Of a DNA stretch of 14,165 nt, positions 1 through 6,024 are shown one piece after another. The DNA comes from Nostocoides sp039812405 (GTDB lineage Bacteria > Actinomycetota > Actinomycetes > Actinomycetales > Dermatophilaceae), in the NCBI GenBank assembly GCA_039812405.1, contig JBDIAL010000078.1:1-14165 (forward strand), read 5' to 3'. Under the pieces are notes generated by a model. It made no database searches and was not told the origin of the DNA. It was given only the letters and a program-made list of their open reading frames with translations. The stretch's first letter is position 1. Each line of letters begins with the position of its first letter. The position numbers and the translations under genes were made by a program.

Positions 1-861
1 GAGAAGGAGGAGTTCGACTTCATCGAGGAGATCAGCGCCGACCTGCCGATCCAGGTCCTCGCCCGGCTGCTCGACGTCCCCCGCTCGGACACCCCCCAGC
101 TCATCTCCTGGGGCAACGAGCTGGTCGCCAACACCGACCCCGACTTCACCGAGCACCGGATCGACACCCCGGAGAGCGAGCAGTGGGCGCACCTGCCGTT
201 CCGGTCGCCGACGATCCAGGAGGTCTGGGACTACGGCCGGGCCCTGCGCGACGGTCGGGTCGGCGGGGACGGGACCGACCTCGTGAGCCTGCTGGCCAAC
301 AAGATGCCCTCCGACGGCATACCGATGTCCGACCAGGACTTCGACAACTACTTCAGCCTCCTGGTCATCGCGGGCAACGAGACGACGCGGCACGCGATCA
401 GCAACATCATGTACGGCCTGCTCCAGCAGCCCGACCAGCTCGCCGCGGTGATGGCCGACCCGAGCCTCATCGACGCGGGCCTCGAGGAGCTGCTGCGGTG
501 GGCCTCGCCCGTCTACCACTTCCGCCGCACCGCGACCCGCGACGTGGAGCTCGGGGGCAAGCAGGTACGCAAGGGCGACAAGGTCGTCATGTGGTTCGCC
601 TCCGGGAACCGTGACGAGACGATCTTCGAGGATCCCTACCGCATCGACATCACGCGCAAGAACGTCGACAACATGACGTTCGGCAAGGGCAGCCCGCACC
701 TGTGCCTCGGCAACAACCTGGCGCGCCTGGAGATCCGCATCGTCTTCGAGGAGCTGCTGCCGCGGCTGGCGTCCATCGAGCTGGCCGGCGAGGCGAAGCG
801 GATCCGGTCCAACTTCGTCAACGGCATGAAGGCCTTCCCCGTCCGGGTGACCCTCAGGTAG
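1..861 (+). CDS. Cytochrome P450, 5'-truncated by window edge
   Basis: Heme-thiolate monooxygenase fragment, open from base 1 in frame 1 with no start; 286 residues are visible, so roughly the first 110-140 residues of a usual 400-430 aa bacterial P450 lie outside. Landmarks in the visible part: I-helix oxygen-activation motif AGNETTR (residues 124-130), the K-helix ExxR (E163-R166), and the heme loop FGKGSPHLCLG (227-237) with proximal Cys235. The general layout (AGNETTR, FRRTATRDVELGG, CLGNNLARLE) resembles soluble actinobacterial class I P450s of the CYP124/125/142 neighbourhood, which oxidise sterol side chains or methyl-branched lipids, but I cannot assign a subfamily or substrate. It needs external electron donors; the closest redox gene is the reductase on the opposite strand at 2416-3378. 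The stop TAG is followed within 50 bp by a strong hairpin. An ATA Ile codon lies at 319-321, inside a GGCATAC motif. Confidence 0.95.
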   Translation, partial: EKEEFDFIEEISADLPIQVLARLLDVPRSDTPQLISWGNELVANTDPDFTEHRIDTPESEQWAHLPFRSPTIQEVWDYGRALRDGRVGGDGTDLVSLLANKMPSDGIPMSDQDFDNYFSLLVIAGNETTRHAISNIMYGLLQQPDQLAAVMADPSLIDAGLEELLRWASPVYHFRRTATRDVELGGKQVRKGDKVVMWFASGNRDETIFEDPYRIDITRKNVDNMTFGKGSPHLCLGNNLARLEIRIVFEELLPRLASIELAGEAKRIRSNFVNGMKAFPVRVTLR

Positions 862-903
862 GCGCTGCCGCCACCCGGCAGCCAAGCCGCCTGGCCGGCG
901 TGG

Positions 904-959
904 ACTGGGGCGTGTCCCCATCGGGATCTGGAGATCTCGATGGGGACACGCCCTCCAGT
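904..959 (+). terminator. Long hairpin downstream of the P450 gene
   Basis: Arms 908-923 and 938-953 are a perfect 16-bp inverted repeat (GGGCGTGTCCCCATCG and its complement). The 14-nt loop is itself nearly self-complementary (GATCT 925-929 with AGATC 932-936), and ACTG 904-907 can pair with CAGT 956-959 past a 2-nt bulge. No T-run follows, which is common for actinobacterial terminators. Position 46 bp after the P450 stop supports a terminator role; this role is inferred from structure and position only. Confidence 0.7.
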
Positions 960-1052
960 TCAGCGCCGCCACCGAGGTCGACCCTGGTGGTCATCGTGGT
1001 CGTCCTGGTCATCGTGGGTGTCAGGTGTCGTCCTGGCGTCGGTGGGTGACGG

Positions 1053-1120
1053 TGGTGTGGAGGTTACTCAGGAGTATTTGTTGGGATCCCAACGAATACT
1101 CCTGAGTAACCTCCACACCA
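1053..1120. repeat. 68-nt near-perfect palindrome with nested dyads
   Basis: The left arm begins TGGTGTGGAGGTTACTCAGG and the right arm ends with its complement; the centre is GGGATCCC (1083-1090). All 34 pairs match except T1079/G1094, which is still a wobble pair in RNA. Each arm also contains a smaller dyad, TACTC-AG-GAGTA (1065-1076) and TACTC-CT-GAGTA (1097-1108), of the kind bound by dimeric repressors. There is essentially no loop, unlike a normal terminator. It may be a bidirectional terminator, a paired operator, or a dispersed palindromic repeat; the sequence does not decide. Confidence 0.9.
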
Positions 1121-1176
1121 GACAATGACGGACCAGACAATGACGGACCAGACAATGACGGACCAGACAATGACGG
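1117..1176. repeat. Four perfect tandem copies of a 15-bp unit
   Basis: The unit ACCAGACAATGACGG is repeated head to tail at 1117-1131, 1132-1146, 1147-1161 and 1162-1176 without a mismatch. The first four bases (ACCA) are also the last four of the palindrome's right arm, so the two elements interlock. The unit length is divisible by three, but no convincing gene uses it. There are no spacers, so this is not a CRISPR array. Confidence 0.95.
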
Positions 1177-1179
1177 GAC

Positions 1180-1237
1180 GGCGTTTCCGAGCGGATGGGC
1201 CGGCGTTCCGAGCGGACGGGCCGGCGTTTCCGAGCGC
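1180..1237. repeat. Degenerate 21/22-bp tandem repeat, about 2.7 copies
   Basis: Three units share the core GGCGTT(T)CCGAGCG: 1180-1201 (22 bp), 1202-1222 (21 bp, one T shorter and a T-to-C change) and a partial copy at 1223-1237. It follows the 15-bp array after three bases and differs from it in sequence. No coding or binding function can be read from it. Confidence 0.8.
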
Positions 1238-1278
1238 AGAACCCCCATGAATCGCCTGTACGGTGCGTCGGGAGGGAG

Positions 1279-1307
1279 GAGTCCGTACGCAGCCGGAGTA
1301 CGGACTC
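1279..1307 (-). terminator. Hairpin downstream of the oxygenase gene
   Basis: GAGTCCGTAC (1279-1288) pairs perfectly with GTACGGACTC (1298-1307) around a 9-nt loop. It lies 27 bp past the stop of the minus-strand oxygenase gene, where a transcription terminator for the reductase/oxygenase operon is expected. No T-tract is visible, so the role is inferred. Confidence 0.6.
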
Positions 1308-1333
1308 AGGGGTACGGCGTCAGGGCGGACGGG

Positions 1334-2386
1334 TCAGCGGGTGCCGTCCTCGGCGGCGAGCCGGCGCATGATCTTGCGGACGGCGACCTTCGCGGCGTCA
1401 GCCCGGACGGTGACGCCCCGGCGCGGCCCGTCGGTGTCGACGACCTCCTGGATGGTCTCCAGGGCGGTGCGGACCGTGCGGTAGTAGTCGCGCAGCAGCG
1501 GCTCCATCGTGCCCGTCGCGGCCGCCGAGGGGGCGAAGTTGCGGCTGACCCGCCAGGTGTGCGCGGTCGTCCGCGCGTCGAGCGGGGTGATGGCATGGGT
1601 GAAGTAGAGCGTCTTCGTGCCGTCGCGGTCGCCCTGGTCCTTGACCTCGATGTCCCACCGGTCGACCCACAGCCCCGGGGTGAGGAAGCTGCCCTCCTCG
1701 CGCTGCTCGAACTCGGAGTCGACGGGAACCCCGAGCACCTCGGCCTGCCAGGGCTGCAGGGGCGCGGCGGGGTAGGTGCGGCCGAAGGTCACCGTCATCT
1801 CGCTCACCGTCACCGTGATGGGCGGCGGCTCCGCCGCGAGGACGGGCGGGGCGACGACCGGGTCGAGGTGGGTGATGTGGGTGATGTCGGCGAAGTTGTC
1901 CTGGAGGAGCGAGGCCCCGGCCTGGGTCACCCACGACCCCCCGAAGGTCACCCAGTCGGGCGAGGAGAGCCACGGCAGGCTCGGCAGGTCCCGCAGCGCG
2001 GCGCGGCCGGCGACACCGGGCCAGATCCAGACGAGACCGCCGTGCTCCTTCGTCGGGTATGCCGTGACGCCGGCTCCGACGGGCACCTGCGCCTGGGTCG
2101 GGACGCTGACGACGCTGCCGTCCGGCCCGTAGACGAACCCGCTGTAGCCGCACCGGATGTCGTCGCCCTCCACGCGGCCGAGGCTGAGCGGGTAGGAGGA
2201 GTGGCAGCAGCGGTCCTCGAGGGCGACGGTCGCTCCGCGGCTGTCCCGGTAGAGGACGACGCGACGGTCGAGGACCCGGGCGGCGACGGGCAGGCGGCCG
2301 ACCGCCTCACTGGCGGAGACGGCATACCAGCTGCCGAGGGGGAAGTCGACGGCGCCCCGGCGTCCGGTGCGGGTGGTGGAAGTCAT
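1334..2386 (-). CDS. Rieske-type oxygenase with altered metal ligands
   Basis: A 350-residue protein of VanA-like architecture: N-terminal Rieske domain (about 15-125), then a C-terminal catalytic domain. Start ATG at 2386 was chosen because AGAGGAA sits 4 nt upstream and the Rieske fold begins right after. The first Rieske ligand pair is present as C60-C61-H62 (canonical C-P-H), but the second motif reads C79-G-Y-S82-G where the family has CxYHG, so the second histidine ligand is Ser. The mononuclear-iron motif reads N164-F-A-D167-I-T-H170-I-T-H173-L-D175; the family norm is DxxHx(3-4)H, so the position five after H170 is Asp and a His sits at +3 instead. The gene lies 29 bp after the reductase gene in the same operon. 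It may be a divergent non-canonical enzyme or one that has lost normal Rieske chemistry; the open frame is intact over full family length. Substrate unknown. Confidence 0.85.
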   Translation of the reverse strand: MTSTTRTGRRGAVDFPLGSWYAVSASEAVGRLPVAARVLDRRVVLYRDSRGATVALEDRCCHSSYPLSLGRVEGDDIRCGYSGFVYGPDGSVVSVPTQAQVPVGAGVTAYPTKEHGGLVWIWPGVAGRAALRDLPSLPWLSSPDWVTFGGSWVTQAGASLLQDNFADITHITHLDPVVAPPVLAAEPPPITVTVSEMTVTFGRTYPAAPLQPWQAEVLGVPVDSEFEQREEGSFLTPGLWVDRWDIEVKDQGDRDGTKTLYFTHAITPLDARTTAHTWRVSRNFAPSAAATGTMEPLLRDYYRTVRTALETIQEVVDTDGPRRGVTVRADAAKVAVRKIMRRLAAEDGTR

Positions 2387-2415
2387 GGCGTTCCTCTCGG
2401 GCGGACGTCGGCGGG

Positions 2416-3378
2416 TCAGAGGTCGAGGACGAGTCGGGAGCCGCGGCACCGGGAGACGCAGATCATCATGACCTCGTTCGACTCCTTCTCGTCGTCGTCG
2501 AGGACGGAGTCGCGGTGGTCGACCTCGCCCTCGAGGACCTCGGTCTCGCAGGTCCCGCAGATCCCTTCGAGACAGGAGCCGAGGACCCGCACGTCGTGGT
2601 CGCGGGCGATGGCGAAGATGGACCGGTCGGCCGGCACCTCGGCCTCGATGCCGGAGGCCTGGAAGACGACGGTGAACGGCGTGTCCCCGCTCGTGTCGAC
2701 CTCCTGGGCGGTGAAGCGCTCGAGATGGAGCGCGCCGGACGGCCAGCTCGCGCAGGCGGCCTCCATGGCGTCGAGCAGCGGGGTCGGCCCGCAGCAGTAG
2801 ACGAGCGTGTCGGCGTCCGGCGCGGCGAGGATCGTCGCGAGGTCGAGGTGCCCCCGCTCGTCCTGCGGCACGAGGGTCACCCGGTCGCCGTAGCGCTCCA
2901 GCTCGTCGAGGAAGGCCATGGAGGAGCGGGTGCGCCCGCCGTAGTGGAGCCGCCACCGGGCACCGGAGGCCTCCGCCTCGGCGATCATGGGCAGGATCGG
3001 GGTGATGCCGATGCCTCCGGCGACGAACTCGTATGCCGGCGCCGCGGCGAGGACGAAGTGGTTGCGGGGGCCCCGGACGCGGACCGTCTGGCCGGCCCTC
3101 AGCTCGTGGACCCGTTTGGACCCCCCGCGGCTGTCGGGCGTCAGCAGGACCGCGATCCGCCAGCGGTCACGGCTCGCGGGGTCGCTGGACAGCGAGTACT
3201 GCCGGACGAGGTCATCGCCGAGGAGCAGGTCGATGTGGGCTCCGGGGGTCCAGCTCGGCAGCGGCTCCCCGTCCGGGGAGACGAGGTCGACGGACACGAC
3301 GCCCTCGGACACGTGGTCCACCGCCGCGACGGTCAGATCCAGCTCGGCCTCGCGGACGAGGGTCTCGGTGACTCCCAT
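2416..3378 (-). CDS. Flavin/[2Fe-2S] oxidoreductase, phthalate dioxygenase reductase (VanB) type
   Basis: A 320-residue soluble reductase that passes electrons from NAD(P)H through flavin to a plant-type ferredoxin domain and on to an oxygenase. Seen in order: flavin-binding RQYSLS (59-64), nucleotide-binding GGIGITP (121-127) and CCGPTP (195-200), and a C-terminal [2Fe-2S] domain with C269, C274, C277 and C307 (CLEGICGTC then MMICVS). All four cluster cysteines are present, in contrast to the altered partner oxygenase. Start ATG 3378 has GGAGAGG 6 nt upstream; a longer frame upstream runs into the promoter and lacks family similarity. First gene of the two-gene operon with the Rieske protein. 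Its built-in ferredoxin could in principle also serve the nearby P450, which is inference. Confidence 0.93.
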   Translation of the reverse strand: MGVTETLVREAELDLTVAAVDHVSEGVVSVDLVSPDGEPLPSWTPGAHIDLLLGDDLVRQYSLSSDPASRDRWRIAVLLTPDSRGGSKRVHELRAGQTVRVRGPRNHFVLAAAPAYEFVAGGIGITPILPMIAEAEASGARWRLHYGGRTRSSMAFLDELERYGDRVTLVPQDERGHLDLATILAAPDADTLVYCCGPTPLLDAMEAACASWPSGALHLERFTAQEVDTSGDTPFTVVFQASGIEAEVPADRSIFAIARDHDVRVLGSCLEGICGTCETEVLEGEVDHRDSVLDDDEKESNEVMMICVSRCRGSRLVLDL

Positions 3379-3400
3379 GTCCCACCTCTCCGTTGGTGCA

Positions 3401-3421
3401 ATCGTTCGGACACAAACGATA
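3401..3421 (-). promoter_or_regulatory. Probable promoter/operator of the reductase-oxygenase operon
   Basis: ATCGTT (3401-3406) and AACGAT (3415-3420) form a 6-bp inverted repeat with an 8-nt spacer, 23 bp before the reductase start. On the minus strand it overlaps a TANNNT-type -10 candidate, TATCGT (3421-3416). A repressor bound here would block the operon. The 9-mer TCCGAACGA inside it (minus, 3410-3402) recurs on the plus strand at 3502-3510 before the divergent gene. Confidence 0.45.
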
Positions 3422-3495
3422 GGGGAGCGGGCCGGTTGCCGCAAGGCCCGGTCGAGGCGCCCGCAGGCGACCCGGCGAGGTGCCGCGGCGGCTCT

Positions 3496-3531
3496 TTCGG
3501 ATCCGAACGACAGTGTCTAGGCTCGCGTCCA
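3496..3531 (+). promoter_or_regulatory. Leaderless promoter and palindrome of the amidotransferase gene
   Basis: A -10 hexamer TAGGCT (3518-3523) ends 7 nt before the ATG at 3531, which places the transcript start at or next to the start codon; there is no Shine-Dalgarno sequence. The perfect 12-bp palindrome TTCGGATCCGAA (3496-3507) covers the -35 zone and could be an operator. It shares TCCGAACGA with the divergent promoter. Confidence 0.55.
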
Positions 3532-4313
3532 TGCGCGCTCTCGTCATCCAGCACGACCATGTCTCCCCGCCCGGCCCCGTCGGGGAGCGCCTCTCCGACC
3601 GCGGCTACGACGTGCGGCTCCACCTCGTCGTGCCGGAGGATCGCTACGACACGCCCGGCGTGGAGTCGACCCTGCCGGAGCTCACCGACTACGACGTCGT
3701 CGTGCCCATGGGAGCCCCGTGGTCGGCATACGACACCGACCGCATCGGGTCGTGGGTGCTCCCGGAGATCGCGGCGCTGCGGGACGCCGACGCGGCGGGG
3801 GTCCCGGTCCTCGGGATCTGCTTCGGCGGGCAGCTGCTCGCCACGGCGCACGGCGGGTCGGTCGCCCGGTCGCCGCTGCCGGAGGTCGGCTGGCGACAGG
3901 TCACCAGCGACGAGGAGGAGCTCGTCGCGTCCGGACCGTGGTTCCAGTGGCACTACGACCGCTGGACGGTGCCGGCGGAGGCGACCGAGATCGCCCGCAA
4001 CGACAGCGCCTCCCAGGCCTTCGTCCTGCGCCGCAACCTCGCCGTGCAGTTCCACCCCGAGCTCACCTCGGACATGCTCGTCGGCTGGCTCGACAACGGG
4101 GGACGGGTCGAGCTGGAGCGCGCGGGGATCGACGCGGAGGAGCTCGTCTCCGGCACCCGGGCGCGGGACGAGGTCTCCCGGACCCGGGCCCACCGGCTCG
4201 TCGACGCCTTCCTCGCGACGGTGGCTCCCACGGACCCGACCGCCCGTCGGGAGCTGTGCGGTCCCGGGTCCGCTCAGGACGCCCGCCGCCCGATCGCGAG
4301 GCAGCCGAGGTAG
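3531..4313 (+). CDS. Class I glutamine amidotransferase, stand-alone
   Basis: A 260-residue cytosolic protein with a GMP-synthase-like amidotransferase domain that would release ammonia from glutamine or hydrolyse a gamma-glutamyl bond. Nucleophile elbow GICFGGQ gives Cys97; the partner His175 and Glu177 lie in AVQFHPE. No synthetase domain is fused and no obvious acceptor enzyme adjoins it, so the substrate is unknown. Start ATG 3531 follows a leaderless -10. Residues after about 230 are an Arg-rich tail that is not part of the fold; the last 40 bp of the gene overlap the permease gene on the other strand, so both ends are fixed by in-frame stops rather than by a spacer. Confidence 0.9.
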   Translation: MRALVIQHDHVSPPGPVGERLSDRGYDVRLHLVVPEDRYDTPGVESTLPELTDYDVVVPMGAPWSAYDTDRIGSWVLPEIAALRDADAAGVPVLGICFGGQLLATAHGGSVARSPLPEVGWRQVTSDEEELVASGPWFQWHYDRWTVPAEATEIARNDSASQAFVLRRNLAVQFHPELTSDMLVGWLDNGGRVELERAGIDAEELVSGTRARDEVSRTRAHRLVDAFLATVAPTDPTARRELCGPGSAQDARRPIARQPR

Positions 4314-5128
4314 ATGAGGAACGAGATCGTCGTGACGTAGGGACTGATCGGGATGCTGCTGCCCAGGGCGAGGAGGATCCCGCCGAGGACCGCGGTGAGC
4401 CCGAACCCCATGCTGAGCAGGGGCACGGCCCGCGGGGAGGACGTGACGCGCACGGCGGCCGCGGCGGGCGTGCAGACGACGCTGAGGACGAGGAGGGCGC
4501 CGACGACCTGGACGCAGATCGCCACGGCGAGCCCGAGCAGGACCATGAACACGGGGGAGAGGAGCCGCACCGGGACGCCTCGGGCGGCGGCGAGGTCGGG
4601 GTCGGTGCTGGCGAAGACGAGGGGGCGCCAGGTGACGAGGAGCCCGGCCGCGACGACCGCCGAGGTGGCGAGCAGCCACCTCAGCTCCGGAGTGTCGACG
4701 GCCACGATCTGGCCGGTCAGCAGGCCGAACTTGTTGGCGGCCCGCCCCGGGTAGAGCGACAGGCACAGCACGCCCATCCCGAGACCGAACGGCATGAGGA
4801 CCCCGATGATCGAGTTGCGATGTCGGGCGCGGGCGCCGAGCGCCCCGATCACGAGCGCCGCGAGGAGCGAGCCGACGAGGGACCCGGCGACGACGTTGAC
4901 GCCGACGAGGAGCGCCGCCGACGCCCCCGCGAAGGACAGCTCGCTGATGCCGTGCACCGCGAACGGGAGGTCGCGCATCATGACGAGGCTGCTCACGAGG
5001 CCGCCGAGGAGGCCGACGAGGGCGCCGGCGAGGACCGAGTCGTGGACGAGCACGAGCAGCTGGGTGTAGTCGGTGAAGTCGAAGAGGGCATGCCAGACCT
5101 GGCCGGGGTCGAGGGCCAGCGTGCTCAC
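4274..5128 (-). CDS. Zinc/manganese ABC transporter permease (ABC-3 family)
   Basis: A 284-residue integral membrane protein with about eight hydrophobic helices, forming the channel of a ZnuABC/TroABCD-type importer. It contains the family signature region VGALLVLSVVCTPAAAA (209-225) and ends with SFLIYLGCLAIG. The start GTG (5128-5126) overlaps the ATPase stop as GTGA, implying translational coupling. Last gene of the operon; its 3' end overlaps the convergent amidotransferase gene by 40 bp, with no room for a separate terminator. Zinc rather than manganese is inferred from the Zur context. Confidence 0.93.
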   Translation of the reverse strand: MSTLALDPGQVWHALFDFTDYTQLLVLVHDSVLAGALVGLLGGLVSSLVMMRDLPFAVHGISELSFAGASAALLVGVNVVAGSLVGSLLAALVIGALGARARHRNSIIGVLMPFGLGMGVLCLSLYPGRAANKFGLLTGQIVAVDTPELRWLLATSAVVAAGLLVTWRPLVFASTDPDLAAARGVPVRLLSPVFMVLLGLAVAICVQVVGALLVLSVVCTPAAAAVRVTSSPRAVPLLSMGFGLTAVLGGILLALGSSIPISPYVTTISFLIYLGCLAIGRRAS

Positions 5129-6024
5129 GACACGAGCCGTTCTCGCGCGTCGTGGTCGGCACGACCGCCGCTCGTGGCCGGCACGCCGGCCACGAGGACG
5201 AGCCCGTCGCGGCGGATCACCTCGACGGGTGAGCCGTACAGCGCGCTGAGCGCCGGCCCGGTGAAGACCTCCGCGGGCGGTCCGAGCCGGAACCGGCCGT
5301 CGACGAGGTAGAGCACCCGGTCGACGTAGGGCAGGACCGGGTTGATGTCGTGGGTGACGAACACGACGGCGGTCCCGTGCCGCTGCCGCCGATCGTCGAC
5401 GAGGCCGGTGATCGTCCGTTGGCTGCGGACGTCGAGGGACAGCAGCGGCTCGTCGCACAGCAGGAGGGCGGGGTCGGAGACGATGGCCTGGGCGACGCGC
5501 ACCCGCTGCTGCTCCCCGCCCGACAGCAGTCCCACCGGCCGGTCGGCATACTCGAGTGCTCCCACCTCCCGCAGGGCCGCCTCGACGGCCGGCCACGGGA
5601 CCCGGCCGGGCCGCGCGAGTCCCCAGCGGTGCCCGTCGAGGCCCTGTCGGACGACGTCGCGGGCCCGCAGCGGGGTCAGGGGGTCGAGCGGGCGCTGCTG
5701 CTGGACGTAGCCGACGAGGTCGTTGGCCCGCCCCGGGGCCCGGCCACACACCGTCAGCCTCCCGGCGGACAGCGGGGCGAGGCCGAGGACGGCACGCACG
5801 AGGCTCGTCTTGCCCGAGCCGTTGGCACCGAGGACGGCGAGGAACTCCCCGGGCACCAGGTCGAGGCGCAGGCCCGACCACACGGTCCGGGTGCCGTAGG
5901 CGAGGGTGGCGTCCTCGATCCGCAGGACCGGGGCGCCCGCCGGGGTGCTCGCCGGGGTGCGCGGCCTGGTCGGCGGCGTCGTGGGTGGCATCGCGGGGGG
6001 CACCATGGCGCGCCGCCGGGTCAT
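5125..6024 (-). CDS. Zinc/manganese ABC transporter ATPase
   Basis: A 299-residue cytoplasmic ATPase energising the metal importer. Walker A GANGSGKT (66-73), signature LSGGEQQR, Walker B ALLLCDEP and the H-loop VTHD are all present. The start ATG at 6024 overlaps the binding-protein stop as ATGA; this gives a Pro/Thr-rich N-terminal extension of about 30 residues before the ATPase fold. Internal ATGs at residues 7 and 12 are alternative starts. The C-terminal 25 residues are charged and probably outside the fold. Middle gene of the operon. Confidence 0.93.
   Translation of the reverse strand: MTRRRAMVPPAMPPTTPPTRPRTPASTPAGAPVLRIEDATLAYGTRTVWSGLRLDLVPGEFLAVLGANGSGKTSLVRAVLGLAPLSAGRLTVCGRAPGRANDLVGYVQQQRPLDPLTPLRARDVVRQGLDGHRWGLARPGRVPWPAVEAALREVGALEYADRPVGLLSGGEQQRVRVAQAIVSDPALLLCDEPLLSLDVRSQRTITGLVDDRRQRHGTAVVFVTHDINPVLPYVDRVLYLVDGRFRLGPPAEVFTGPALSALYGSPVEVIRRDGLVLVAGVPATSGGRADHDARERLVS

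Larger units (their letters stand above)
862..1333. other. Gene-free repeat island between convergent genes
   Basis: This 472-bp stretch separates the ends of the P450 gene (plus) and the oxygenase gene (minus). Open frames that cross it are repetitive and have no recognisable domain, so I read it as non-coding. It holds, in order: a long hairpin (904-959), a G/T-rich low-complexity stretch (about 985-1046), a 68-nt palindrome (1053-1120), four perfect copies of a 15-bp unit (1117-1176), a degenerate 21/22-bp array (1180-1237) and a hairpin (1279-1307). Hairpins at both ends fit termination of both converging transcripts; the central palindrome and arrays are not explained by that. Confidence 0.8.

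Noticed and set aside
1117..1237. Possible CRISPR array
   Set aside because: Units abut without spacers, are short (15 and 21/22 bp), and no cas gene is present.
1021..1248. Minus-strand 75-codon frame with SLSGP repeats over the palindrome and 15-bp array
   Set aside because: The repetition comes only from the 15-bp DNA repeat; there is no ribosome site or promoter, and it reads through a palindrome.
1247..2800. Long open frame on the plus strand opposite the oxygenase and reductase genes
   Set aside because: It has no domain; it is rich in Gly/Arg/Asp/Val/Ala as expected for the antisense of a GC-rich gene, while the minus strand encodes recognisable enzymes.
3333..5162. Long minus-strand frame opposite the amidotransferase and out of frame with the permease
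   Set aside because: Arg/Pro-rich shadow translation without motifs; the amidotransferase and ABC permease explain the region.
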